Shown here in pieces: positions 17,541 to 25,800 of a stretch of 64,000 bases of DNA. Every line of letters starts with the position of its first letter. The first letter of the stretch is position 1. The notes under the pieces are model-generated. The model had not been told where the DNA came from and searched no databases. It saw only the letters and a program-made list of their open reading frames with translations. The DNA comes from Haloterrigena salifodinae. Its GTDB lineage: Archaea; Halobacteriota; Halobacteria; Halobacteriales; Natrialbaceae. The translations under genes were made by a program, and so were the position numbers. The stretch is from NCBI RefSeq assembly GCF_003977755.1, contig NZ_RQWN01000005.1, positions 1-64,000 of the forward strand, read 5' to 3'.

Positions 17541-18608
17541 ATGACAACAGATCGAAGCGACATCAGAACGGGAATCGTCGGCTTGGGGAACATCGGTCAG
17601 TACCACGCGGAACGCCTCATCGAACTGGGCGTGCCGCTCGTGGGTGGGATGGACGTCGCCGCCGAGGCGCGATCGCGGTTCGCCCGCCGCTACGACGTCG
17701 ACGTCTACGAGGACCACCACGAACTGTACGACACCGTCGACGCCGTCGTCATCACGACGCCGAACAAGTACCACGAGGAGTACGCCGTCGACGCCTTCGA
17801 GCGCGATCTGCACGTCCTGCTCGAGAAACCCCTCGCACACTCCCTCGAGAGCGCCCAACGGATCGCCGACGCCGCCGCGGACTCGGACGGCCACGCGATG
17901 GTCGGATTCAACAACCGGTTTTCGAACACGGTCCAGATCGTCCGCAACCGGATCGAACGCGGCGATCTGGGCGAGGTAACCCACGTCGAAGCCAACTACG
18001 TTCGCCGCCGAGGCATACCGGGGCGGGGCTCGTGGTTCACCCGCCGACAGATCGCCGGCGGCGGGTCGCTCATCGATCTCGGCGTCCACGCTATCGATCT
18101 GGCTCTCTACCTGCTGGGGTATCCCCCCGTCTCGGAGGTAAACGGCGTCGCTCGCGGCGAGTTCGGGTCCGAAGAGGAGTACGCTTACCTCGACATGTGG
18201 GGCGAGGACGCCGGCCCGGCCGGCTTCGACGTCGACGACTCCGCGAGCGCGTTCATCCGGTGTGAGGGCGACCGGACCATCTCGCTGGAAGTCGCGTGGG
18301 CGACCAACCGGCCGGCGAACCACGAGTTCGTCGTTCGAGGTACCGAGGCGGCCGCGCGGTTCGACCTGCTCGAGGGGGATCTGACCATCCACTCGGCGAG
18401 CGCCGCCGGACCCGACCACCTCGAGAACACGTCCATTGAGACGCGACAGAACGACACGCACTCGGCGGAACAGGAGGAGTTCTTTGACCAAATCCTTCGG
18501 GACGATCCCGACGACAAGAGCGTCGATCACGGACTCTCTGTCCAGCGGATCATCGACGCGATCTACCGCTCCAGCGACGACGGCCACACGATCACGATCG
18601 AGGAGTGA
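17541..18608 (+). CDS. Gfo/Idh/MocA-family oxidoreductase
   Basis: A 355-residue NAD(P)-dependent sugar or polyol dehydrogenase homologue. The Rossmann motif GIVGLGNIGQYHAERL is near residue 12, and the family EKPLAHS motif, carrying the Lys that helps catalysis, is near residue 95. The C-terminal alpha/beta domain includes GGGSLIDLGVHAIDLALYLL, with the conserved Asp and His of the active site. Members oxidise inositols, glucose derivatives or similar. Position next to the sugar importer and a TIM-barrel isomerase suggests it acts on the imported compound; the substrate is unknown. Confidence 0.92.
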   Translation: MTTDRSDIRTGIVGLGNIGQYHAERLIELGVPLVGGMDVAAEARSRFARRYDVDVYEDHHELYDTVDAVVITTPNKYHEEYAVDAFERDLHVLLEKPLAHSLESAQRIADAAADSDGHAMVGFNNRFSNTVQIVRNRIERGDLGEVTHVEANYVRRRGIPGRGSWFTRRQIAGGGSLIDLGVHAIDLALYLLGYPPVSEVNGVARGEFGSEEEYAYLDMWGEDAGPAGFDVDDSASAFIRCEGDRTISLEVAWATNRPANHEFVVRGTEAAARFDLLEGDLTIHSASAAGPDHLENTSIETRQNDTHSAEQEEFFDQILRDDPDDKSVDHGLSVQRIIDAIYRSSDDGHTITIEE

Positions 18609-18679
18609 GCCGCACCTCCGCCGACGGTGCCTGCGATTGCAGATACGCCGTTTTCTCCGCAGTCGGGGTAGTACCTCGC

Positions 18680-18997
18680 ATGCAGATCGAACGATCCCTC
18701 GTGCTCGAGATCAGCCGTCACGAGGTGCCCGTCGGACGGCCGATCACCGTCCGGGTCCGCGACAAGGGGAACAACCCGATCGAGGGGGCGCTCGTCGAGG
18801 CCGGCTCGAAGCGAAAGCGAACCGACGGCCGCGGCCGGTGTGAGATCGCGTTTCGCTCGCCCGGCTTCTGGAAACTCGTCGCGACCAAGTCATCGACCGA
18901 ACGGGTCCGCTACCGGTCGACGTCGACGCTCGTCCGAGCGATCCCGCGATCAACGACGGACCGGCGGTCGCGACGGGTCGGTCCGCCGACGAGATAG
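18680..18997 (+). CDS. Small CarboxypepD-reg-like beta-sandwich protein
   Basis: A 105-residue protein. Residues about 15-70 (VPVGRPITVRVRDKGNNPIE, then GALVEAGSKRKRTDGRGRCE) match the carboxypeptidase-regulatory/invasin style of beta-sandwich in which a linear polypeptide value is wrapped by strands. The C-terminal 30 residues are Arg/Ser rich and probably disordered. It has no signal peptide, so it may be cytoplasmic. It lies 71 bp after the oxidoreductase gene in the same direction. I do not know its function; it could be an accessory of this locus or a bystander. Confidence 0.65.
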   Translation: MQIERSLVLEISRHEVPVGRPITVRVRDKGNNPIEGALVEAGSKRKRTDGRGRCEIAFRSPGFWKLVATKSSTERVRYRSTSTLVRAIPRSTTDRRSRRVGPPTR

Positions 18998-19152
18998 CGC
19001 GCAACCCGGTAGCGCCGCTGAACGGCGAGCGGAACCGAGCCGCGAGTCTCGCTCCGCCGGAGAAGGATCGAACCCCCGCCGGAGATTGCGGGAATCGGGA
19101 CCCCGCGTTGCCGGCCCGCGTTTTATTTCTCCCGCCGTGGTTGGTGGTCGAT

Positions 19153-20121
19153 ATGGACATCGGCGTACACACCCCGCCGCTGGCGGACGAATCGCTCGAG
19201 GGGGCACTCTCGTACCTCGACGAACTCGGCGTGAGCGCGATCGAACCGGGCGTCGGCGGCCATCCGGGACAGGACCACCTCCCGCGGGCCGAATACCTCG
19301 CCAACGACGTCGAACAACAGGAGGTTCGAAACCTCCTCGACGAGCACGACATGCGGATCAGCGCGCTCGCGACGCACAACAACCCGCTGCACCCGGACGA
19401 CGAGCGGGCCGAGCGGGCGGACACGGAACTGCGCGAGGCGATCGAGTTGGCCGATCAGCTCGACGTCGACGCCGTCACCTGTTTCTCCGGCCTCCCCGCC
19501 GGGGGGCCGAACGACGAGGTCCCCAACTGGATCACGGCCCCCTGGCCGCCGGAACACGACGAGGCGCTCGAGTACCAGTGGGAGCAAGCGGTGGCCTACT
19601 GGAGCGATCTCAACGAGTACGCCGACGAGCACGGCGTCGACGTCGCGATCGAGATGCACCCGAACATGCTGGTCTACGAACCCCACGGGATGGCCCGACT
19701 GCGCGAGAAGACGGGGGAGCGTATCGGGGCGAACTTCGATCCGTCCCACCTCTACTGGCAAGGGATCACGATCACCGACGCGATCCGCTACCTCGGCGAG
19801 CGCGACGCGATCCACCACGTCCACGCTAAGGACACCAAGATCTACGACGCCCAGGCCCGCGAGAAGGGCGTCCTCGATACGACCGCCTACGACGACGAGC
19901 CGAACCGCTCGTGGCTCTTCCGCTCGGTCGGCTACGGCCACGGCGAGGGCCACTGGAAGGACATCGTCTCGACGCTACGGATGGTCGGCTACGACGGCGC
20001 GCTGAGCATCGAACACGAGGATTCGCTGACCAGCTCTCGGGAGGGCCTCGAGAAGGCCGTCGACCTGCTCGAGCGAGCGGTTTTCGAGACGGAACCGGGC
20101 GAAGCCTACTGGGCCGAATAG
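19153..20121 (+). CDS. Sugar phosphate isomerase/epimerase-family TIM barrel
   Basis: A 322-residue AP-endonuclease-2 type TIM barrel. Metal-site motifs visible are VAIEMHPNMLVYEP (Glu and His) near 170, NFDPSHLYWQG (Asp and His) near 195, HHVHAKDTKIYD near 220 and LSIEHEDSL (Glu) near 287. Such enzymes interconvert keto and aldo sugars or dehydrate inosose. It ends the sugar locus and likely works after the oxidoreductase at 17541. Start is taken at ATG 19153 following a TTTTATTT AT-rich stretch at about 19121-19128. Confidence 0.9.
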   Translation: MDIGVHTPPLADESLEGALSYLDELGVSAIEPGVGGHPGQDHLPRAEYLANDVEQQEVRNLLDEHDMRISALATHNNPLHPDDERAERADTELREAIELADQLDVDAVTCFSGLPAGGPNDEVPNWITAPWPPEHDEALEYQWEQAVAYWSDLNEYADEHGVDVAIEMHPNMLVYEPHGMARLREKTGERIGANFDPSHLYWQGITITDAIRYLGERDAIHHVHAKDTKIYDAQAREKGVLDTTAYDDEPNRSWLFRSVGYGHGEGHWKDIVSTLRMVGYDGALSIEHEDSLTSSREGLEKAVDLLERAVFETEPGEAYWAE

Positions 20122-20151
20122 GAGGGCGGTTCTCGCGCCTCGAGTGCGGGC

Positions 20152-20454
20152 CTAGTCCTCAAGCGAGAACTCGATGGAGCCGTCGGCGACCGATCGGTCG
20201 TTGATGTCGACGCGACCGTCGCTGCAGACCGTGATCTCGTACCCCTCGTACTCGAGGACGACCCGTGCGGTCGTCGAACCGGCTGCGGGCTGGAACAGTC
20301 GGTCTAGCGCCTCGGGGTTGACCACGGCGTACAGCGGCTCGTATGCCGGCGGTTCGACGTCGGTGACGTCGATGCCCTCGTGGGCGGCGATCGCCTCGAT
20401 GACGGCCTGGCTGGGTGCCACCGCATCGGACGACGGGTCGGACGAAGCGGACAT
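20152..20454 (-). CDS. HalOD1 output-domain protein
   Basis: A 100-residue stand-alone HalOD1 domain, a haloarchaea-specific module often attached to signal proteins. The pattern AVIEAIAAHEGIDVTDVEPP, then PLYAVVNPEALDRLF and a C-terminal strand pair (VVLEYEGYEITVCSDGRVDI) is typical. The presumed role is signal output or protein contact, not enzymatic. It converges on the isomerase gene (30-bp gap). The first 20 residues (SASSDPSSDA) look disordered. Confidence 0.85.
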   Translation of the reverse strand: MSASSDPSSDAVAPSQAVIEAIAAHEGIDVTDVEPPAYEPLYAVVNPEALDRLFQPAAGSTTARVVLEYEGYEITVCSDGRVDINDRSVADGSIEFSLED

Positions 20455-20624
20455 AGCCGTCGCTACATCGAACGGCCCGATAAGCGTAGCGGCTCTCAAA
20501 CCCTCGTGACAAAGCGCCCGTACAATCCGTTAGCCGACGGTATTTCGCCGTTCTGAAATCCGTCGTCGGATATTGTCTGACGAAATCGGCGGTCCGAACA
20601 GACGTCGCCGGAGACGCCGGGCGA

Positions 20625-21062
20625 CTACTCGGCGGCCTCCGGACGAATGAATCGATCGACCGCGGTCCGGAACTGCGGGCTCACCTGATACCAGAGCCAG
20701 CAGCTGACGCCAGCGGAGATCAGCGACGTGGCGACGATCCCGAACGTCGCCACCAGATAGGCCGTCGAGCCCTCGCCGCCGACCGCGAACACGTTCGCCG
20801 GGTTGTCGTGGACGAAGAAGAAGTAGCAGACGAACCACGCGGTCGGCAACAACGCGCCCACGAGCAACGGCGCTCCGTAGATGTAGTTTCGCAGCCAGAC
20901 CAATCCGAGCGCAATTAGGGGGCCGATGACGCCGACGACCAGCAGAAAGGCGGGCTGGCCCTGCGTAAACGTCGCGCCCACCGTCGACTGGGCGAGGGCG
21001 AACAACCCCATGATGACGTAGTACGTCAGTACCGGGACCGTGACGATGAGTCGGGGATCCAC
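20625..21062 (-). CDS. Four-helix membrane protein, unknown
   Basis: A 145-residue protein with four hydrophobic segments at about 5-25, 38-56, 65-87 and 101-125, and a charged C-terminal tail (VDRFIRPEAAE). The segments include a Phe-rich AWFVCYFFFVHD. No motif for transport or catalysis was seen. Haloarchaeal small four-helix proteins of this kind are common and mostly uncharacterised. It has its own upstream region with AT-rich sequence near 21075-21110. Confidence 0.7.
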   Translation of the reverse strand: MDPRLIVTVPVLTYYVIMGLFALAQSTVGATFTQGQPAFLLVVGVIGPLIALGLVWLRNYIYGAPLLVGALLPTAWFVCYFFFVHDNPANVFAVGGEGSTAYLVATFGIVATSLISAGVSCWLWYQVSPQFRTAVDRFIRPEAAE

Positions 21063-21350
21063 GTACTACGATGGCGACCTATTCGTCTTAACCGTTATTA
21101 CCATCGTTCCGATAGGTTCGTCGTCGCCCGGCGACGGAACACAGTTGGGAATTTCGTCTCCTTCCGAGCGCTCCGTCGATCGAACGGTGCGGCTTGAGAC
21201 AGATCGACGTCGTTCGGCGGTGTTCGACGGCGGTAAGCGCCTCATTATGCTGTGGCCGGCCGTGAGTATTGTGAGTACATTTCTATCATATCTCGTGTCA
21301 TTCATAGTAACAAGACCATAACGAAACCGAATACGGTGGGACCGCTGCGT

Positions 21351-21545
21351 ATGCGAGGTCAGGGGAGACCGAACCGGGAGTCGGCATCGGTGGGACTACG
21401 GATCGTCCTCGAGATTGTCTTCGGCCGCGACGACGGTGGGACGATCGTCGAGGAGTGCCGGCGCTGCGGGACGAGCCGCGAGCCAGATGGCGTGTCCTGC
21501 CCGACCTGTGGCTGCGACGGCGTCGCGCGGTACCGTATCGAGTGA
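21351..21545 (+). CDS. Small zinc-ribbon protein
   Basis: A 64-residue protein whose C-terminal half has a zinc knuckle pair: CRRCGTS near residue 36 and CPTCGCDG near 49. The N-terminal half is a probable amphipathic helix (LRIVLEIVFGRDDGG). The start ATG 21351 follows an AT-rich, promoter-like stretch at 21275-21340. An earlier in-frame start would add a 33-residue extension that lacks coding character. Function unknown; it may bind nucleic acid or protein. Confidence 0.6.
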   Translation: MRGQGRPNRESASVGLRIVLEIVFGRDDGGTIVEECRRCGTSREPDGVSCPTCGCDGVARYRIE

Positions 21546-21650
21546 CGGACGTACCCGACTGTACTCACTAGTTCTCGGCCGTTGACGACTGAACGACCGC
21601 CGTCGGCGCTTCCCAGACGGTCCGCTATCCGCCGTCGTTCGAACGGGCCG

Positions 21651-22349
21651 TCACTCGAGGGGTAAGGCACTCGTGTCGATCGCGTTCCGCCGGCCGTCCA
21701 GCACCGGGAAACGCTCGGCGCGCCGCGACTCGAGCCAGTAGAGCAGTCGCTCGGCCCATTCGAGTTTGCGCGCTTTGGGCGGGTCGACAGCGGGGTCCTC
21801 GAGGTCCCATCCGACAAAGGTGAGTTCCGCGGCGCCGAGGTGGTCGGTGAGGAAAGCCGCTCGGTCGCCGTCGGTGAACCCCCCGAAGTTCCGGACCGGC
21901 CCGCGCGGCGCGGCCTGCGTCGTCGGGAGGACGAACTCGCTCGCGCAGTCGGGGACGACGTCGCGAACGAGGGGGACGTTGTCGCCGTGGGCGTGGACCG
22001 CGACCGGCGTCCCCTCGAGGGTCAACCGACGGACGGTCTCGGGGTTCTTGTCTAAATCCGTCACCATGCAGTCGGCGTCGATCCCGTTCGCTGTCAGCGT
22101 ATCGACCGCCGTCGAGGCCGCGACGACGGCGTCGGCCGCCCGCGCCCGCTCGAGGGAAGACTCCGACTCGAGGGACGGGCCGGCACCGGCGACCGCCACC
22201 GTGGCGTCCCGAAGGTTCGAGAGTTGGTCGAGATCGAAGTCGTCGGTCAGCGAGGCCAGGACGTCGCGGGCTCGTTCGTCGCCGGTTCGATCGTAGCCGA
22301 AATCGCGACAGATCGCCTCGTAGACGGGCACCCACTCGTCGAACTCCAT
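21651..22349 (-). CDS. mptE: 6-hydroxymethyl-7,8-dihydropterin pyrophosphokinase
   Basis: A 232-residue archaeal MptE (DUF115 type) that transfers pyrophosphate from ATP to 6-hydroxymethyldihydropterin, a step toward folate or methanopterin. The family pattern includes VAVAGAGPSLESE near residue 70, ASTAVDTLTANGID, CMVTDLDKNPETVRR (acidic metal site) near 105 and VHAHGDN near 133. An alternative start at 22391 would add 14 residues. It lies 207 bp downstream of the folP-like gene on the same strand, which makes the pterin pathway assignment consistent. Confidence 0.88.
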   Translation of the reverse strand: MEFDEWVPVYEAICRDFGYDRTGDERARDVLASLTDDFDLDQLSNLRDATVAVAGAGPSLESESSLERARAADAVVAASTAVDTLTANGIDADCMVTDLDKNPETVRRLTLEGTPVAVHAHGDNVPLVRDVVPDCASEFVLPTTQAAPRGPVRNFGGFTDGDRAAFLTDHLGAAELTFVGWDLEDPAVDPPKARKLEWAERLLYWLESRRAERFPVLDGRRNAIDTSALPLE

Positions 22350-22556
22350 GGTCGTACTGGCGGCCGGAGTCCTATCGGTGTTCGGACTCATCGCTAGCCG
22401 AGACGAGAACCGTCGACCCGGTCGAGCCGTCACTGGTCGACGTAAGGCCACAATAATTCCGTGTTGTGGGCCGGGAGTCGCCTCCAAAGTACCCCTACCC
22501 GGGAGGCCGCCCGGCGTCCACTCCCTCTTTTTGAAGCCTCCGGTATAAGCTTTCTC

Positions 22557-23750
22557 TTACTCAAGCATTTGCGCGAGCGACTCCCCGACCGAAGAAAGAT
22601 CTCCGTCTTCGTCACGAAGACACGTTTTGACGGCGGAAATTCCAGTTACCGAGCCGACGATCAATACCTGGTTATTGGTACCGCGATACGCGGATGCGTC
22701 GGCATCGTCGACGATCGACCGAATGCGGTCTCGATCCTCGCTCTGGAGTCCGTCGACCTCGATCGCGAGCGCGTACCAGTCGTCGGCGACGGCGGGATCG
22801 ACACCGCGTTCGTCGAGATACGCGCGCAGTTCCCGACTCGAGTGCACGTCGAGTCGGGTCACCGAAAGGTCGTCGTCGACGCTCCGCGAGCGCTCGGTGA
22901 ACGCGTCGCCGATCAGGGCCGCGTCGCGCGTCTCGGCGACGTCGTGGGTCCGGATCACGTGCGCGCCGCGCTCGACGGCCATCGACGTGGCCGCGAGGCT
23001 GACCGGGAGTCGCTCGTCGGTCTCGCGGCCGGCGATCTCGCCGAGGAAGTTCTTCCGGTTGATCGAGACCAGCATCGGCCGGTCGAGCGCGCGGAACTCG
23101 CGCAGTCGGCGGAAGGTCTCGCGGTCGTCCTCGAGGGTCTGGGCCTCGCTCCAGCCGCCGAAGGCGGGGTCGACGATCGTCTTGTCGGTCAGGCCGTTCT
23201 GCTTGAGGGCCTCGTAGATCTGGTCGACGTAGTCGGCCCGCTCGGCCCAGTCCGCTGACTTGCGCGCAGCCCAGTCCGTTTCCTCTACGGCCCCCGGCCG
23301 TTCGAGGTTCGGCGGACTCGCCATCTTCGCGACGGCGACGTCGTACTCCTCGCAGACGGTCGGCATCTCCGGATCCGCGAAGCCGGCGATGTCGTTGACC
23401 ATGTCGAACCCCTTCGAGAGGGCTGTGTCGGCCACCTCGGCGTAGCGGGTCTCGATGGAGAAGACGGCGTCTCCGGAGACGCTCTCGATCGTCTCGAGGG
23501 CGACGTGGAGACGCTCGAGTTCCTCGTCGGCGGAGAGCACGTCGAACCGTTTGTTCGCCGACTCGAGGCCGATGTCGACGATATCGGCGCCGTCGCCGAT
23601 GAGTTCCTCGTCGACGTACTGGGCTGCCTCGCCGGGGTCGTCGTAGACGCTGGGATCGTAGGGAGACTCCTCGCTGACGTTCAACACGCCCATAATGCGG
23701 GGCGGATGGTCGTCACCGATCCCCAGCCCCGCAGCGTCGACGTTGTGCAT
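22557..23750 (-). CDS. folP: Divergent dihydropteroate synthase-like protein with C-terminal extension
   Basis: A 397-residue protein. The first 270 or so residues follow the dihydropteroate synthase TIM barrel: IMGVLNVSEESPYDP, DIVDIGLESANK, VFSIETRYAEVA, MVNDIAGFADPE, PMLVSINRKNFLGEI and GAHVIRTHDVAET. Compared with bacterial FolP, the STRPG substrate loop and the NVTPDSF motif are altered, so the aryl-amine partner may differ from simple pABA. The last 125 residues (from HSSRELRAYLDERGVD) are an extra domain not found in bacterial FolP. Neighbour mptE supports pterin synthesis. Confidence 0.85.
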   Translation of the reverse strand: MHNVDAAGLGIGDDHPPRIMGVLNVSEESPYDPSVYDDPGEAAQYVDEELIGDGADIVDIGLESANKRFDVLSADEELERLHVALETIESVSGDAVFSIETRYAEVADTALSKGFDMVNDIAGFADPEMPTVCEEYDVAVAKMASPPNLERPGAVEETDWAARKSADWAERADYVDQIYEALKQNGLTDKTIVDPAFGGWSEAQTLEDDRETFRRLREFRALDRPMLVSINRKNFLGEIAGRETDERLPVSLAATSMAVERGAHVIRTHDVAETRDAALIGDAFTERSRSVDDDLSVTRLDVHSSRELRAYLDERGVDPAVADDWYALAIEVDGLQSEDRDRIRSIVDDADASAYRGTNNQVLIVGSVTGISAVKTCLRDEDGDLSSVGESLAQMLE

Positions 23751-23838
23751 ACCCGATCTGAGGAGAGGAAACGGAAATGACCCCCGGTTCCGGCGTATTC
23801 GGCGACCGGGCGATACGGAAATCGTTCTCGGCGTGCAA

Positions 23839-25080
23839 CTACGCAGCGTCGTCGCCGTCGTCCTCGAGGACGGCAAGCCGCGAGTCCCGCAAGAGCACCT
23901 TCTTGACGATCGAGGGGTTCTCGAGCAGTCGGTGTTTGGCGTGGGCGCCGCGGCCGCGCCCGCGACCCTCGCGTTCGGACTGGATCACGTTGAGGAAGTT
24001 CTGTTCCTGGAGGATCTCCTGGACGCGCCGTTCGGAGAGCACGTCGAAGTCGAGTTGTCGGGCGACCTCCTTGTACTGGTTGTAGATAATCTTCGTCGGA
24101 AACTCCTTCTCCGTGCTGTTCTCGGTCAGCAGCGTCAGCGAGTAGAGAATGGCCTTGGCCTGCTGGGGCGAGCCCTCGATGAGTTCGTTGAAGCGGTCGG
24201 CCTCGGTCTTCTCCTTGGCGTCGCGGACGTGATCGGCGGTTACCCGAGTCGCGTTCTGTTTCTTCGCGATGCGACCGGCGTTGCGGAGGATGTCAATCGC
24301 CTTGCGCGCGTCGCCGTGTTCCTGTGCCGCCAGCGCCGCCGTGAGGGGAATGACGTCGTCCGAGAGCACGCCGTCGTGGAAGGCGTCGCGCCGCTTCTCC
24401 AAGATTTCGACCAGCTGGTTGGCGTCATACGGCGAGAAGACGAGTTCGTCGCGAGAGAGACTGGATTTGACGCGTTCCGAGAGGTGATCGGGAAAGTCGA
24501 TCTTGTTAGAGATGCCGATGATGCCGATACTCGAGTCCGATATCCGCCGGTTTTCTCCCGCACGGGAGAGTTTCCGGAGGACTTCGTCGTCCTCGAGCAT
24601 ATCAATCTCGTCTAAGATGACGATGGTGACGTCGGTGCAGTGATCGATCGCCTGCCAGAGTCGCTTGTAGTAGTCGCCGGTGCCGAGGCCGCGATCGGGG
24701 ATGGAGACGCCGCTCCGATCGGGTTCGTTGACGATCTGGGCGATCGTCTTCACGATCGACGCCTCAGTGTTTTGCTCGCCGCAGTCGATGAAGGCGTACT
24801 TGACGGTGATGTCGTCGCGCTGTGCTTCGGAAATTACCCGCTGGGTGATCGAACGGGAGATGAGTGACTTGCCGGTTCCGGTCTTGCCGAAGATGAACAG
24901 GTGGTTGGGTTCGCTCCCGAAAATAGCCGGGTTCAGGGCGTCCGCAACCCGTTGCATCTGCTCGTCGCGCCCGACGATCCGATCCGGACCGGGCAGGTGC
25001 GTAATCTCGAGCAGGCGCTCGTCGGCGAAGACCGGATCGTCGTACCGAAAGAGCGGGTCTCGATCGTCGTTTGCGGACAT
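23839..25080 (-). CDS. orc1: Orc1/Cdc6 replication initiator
   Basis: A 413-residue AAA+ initiator that binds origin boxes and loads replicative helicase. Walker A GKTGTGKS is at 65-72, Walker B VIVILDEIDML near 152, sensor 1 IIGISNK near 190, and the sensor 2 Arg is in HGDARKAIDIL near 265. The C-terminal winged helix (about 320-400) includes ALRRVQEIL-like helix SERRVQEILQEQNFLNVIQS. Haloarchaea have many Orc paralogues; the adjacent repeat-filled region implies this one serves a real origin. Transcription runs away from the origin. Confidence 0.96.
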   Translation of the reverse strand: MSANDDRDPLFRYDDPVFADERLLEITHLPGPDRIVGRDEQMQRVADALNPAIFGSEPNHLFIFGKTGTGKSLISRSITQRVISEAQRDDITVKYAFIDCGEQNTEASIVKTIAQIVNEPDRSGVSIPDRGLGTGDYYKRLWQAIDHCTDVTIVILDEIDMLEDDEVLRKLSRAGENRRISDSSIGIIGISNKIDFPDHLSERVKSSLSRDELVFSPYDANQLVEILEKRRDAFHDGVLSDDVIPLTAALAAQEHGDARKAIDILRNAGRIAKKQNATRVTADHVRDAKEKTEADRFNELIEGSPQQAKAILYSLTLLTENSTEKEFPTKIIYNQYKEVARQLDFDVLSERRVQEILQEQNFLNVIQSEREGRGRGRGAHAKHRLLENPSIVKKVLLRDSRLAVLEDDGDDAA

Positions 25081-25248
25081 TGCGGTACCCCGTGGCTTCC
25101 CGCTGGATTGAAATAAAGGTATGGAGATCGCTCGCGGATGTAAATGTCGACTGTAAGGCCGTAAGACGGTCGCAACTGTCCGCGTCAGTTATTCTGATAG
25201 GAGACGGCGGCCTCGCGCTTCTAACCGCGGCGGCGACTCAGGCGTGTC

Positions 25249-25278
25249 AAACACAGACACCCCCGTCGCGGATGTAAC
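25249..25278 (-). repeat. Origin recognition box-like repeat 1
   Basis: Read on the minus strand it starts GTTACATCCGCGACGGGGGT and continues into GTCTGTGTTT. It shares the GTTACA, CGCGA and GGGGGTGT parts with the two best boxes but differs at the AAA/TCC step and lacks the final CCCC. It lies 169 bp from the orc1 start codon. Confidence 0.7.
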
Positions 25279-25421
25279 GCTGACATCGGTCAACCGCCGA
25301 ACTTCGATTCGCCGTCGAAGCCGGGAGAATCGAGCGGAGACATCACGGAAGTGAGAAGAACCCGTTCGAGAGCCGGGATAGCGGGTGATTTTGCCCCCTG
25401 TGCGACGCGCGTCTGACACGG

Positions 25422-25452
25422 AGGGGACACACACCCCCGTCGCGTTTGTAAC
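25422..25452 (-). repeat. Origin recognition box, inverted copy
   Basis: Minus-strand sequence begins GTTACAAACGCGAC and ends GGGGGTGTGTGTCCCCT, differing from the copy at 25577 by one base over 31. The G-string and flanking core match the design of archaeal ORBs bound by Orc1/Cdc6. The G-rich end points toward orc1. Confidence 0.8.
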
Positions 25453-25522
25453 GGGAACAGTGGGGAGGGGGTTGCAGAATTATCCCGGATTTCGACGAGA
25501 TTCGGGGCATCGACCCGCCGAA

Positions 25523-25550
25523 TTTACATCCGCGACACTGGTGTGTTCCA
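25523..25550 (+). repeat. Diverged origin box-like repeat
   Basis: TTTACATCCGCGACACTGGT followed by GTGTTCCA keeps the TTACATCCGCGAC core of box 1 but has a broken G-string. It lies between the two best boxes. It could be a weaker Orc site. Confidence 0.5.
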
Positions 25551-25576
25551 CGAAGAGACCCCCACACCTAGATGGC

Positions 25577-25607
25577 GTTACAAACGCGATGGGGGTGTGT
25601 GTCCCCT
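25577..25607 (+). repeat. Origin recognition box, direct copy
   Basis: Begins GTTACAAACGCGAT and ends GGGGGTGTGTGTCCCCT. It is the inverted partner of 25422-25452, 124 bp apart, with the G-rich ends facing outward. Near identity over 31 bp in non-coding DNA argues for strong selection. Confidence 0.8.
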
Positions 25608-25764
25608 CAACAACTCCGACGGACACCATCGTTCGAGGACGGATCAGCCCAAAACTGCTCAGATAGTCCACAGCGTCGGGAAACACGAATCCAGGAACGC
25701 CAGTGAGCCAACTCATTCCAGAAAACGTGGATCCGACGACTCCACCGATCGTCTTCGAACCCGC

Positions 25765-25800
25765 CTAGACTAGTTCTAGATCTAGTTCTAGCTAGTCTAG
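25765..25800. other. CTAG cluster next to the origin boxes
   Basis: Seven CTAG tetranucleotides occur within 36 bp, at 25765, 25770, 25776, 25782, 25788, 25792 and 25797. CTAG is normally rare in haloarchaeal genomes. The centre holds the 10-bp palindrome CTAGATCTAG. The following 35 bp (to about 25835) are also AT-rich, so the whole may be an unwinding element or protein-binding site. Confidence 0.6.

Noticed and set aside
25249-25607. Repeats taken as a CRISPR array
   Set aside because: Only four copies, in both directions, with unequal spacing and decay; the arrangement fits origin boxes next to orc1.
25385-25773. Small proteins encoded across the origin boxes
   Set aside because: The frames share sequence only because they run through the repeats; composition is not coding-like.
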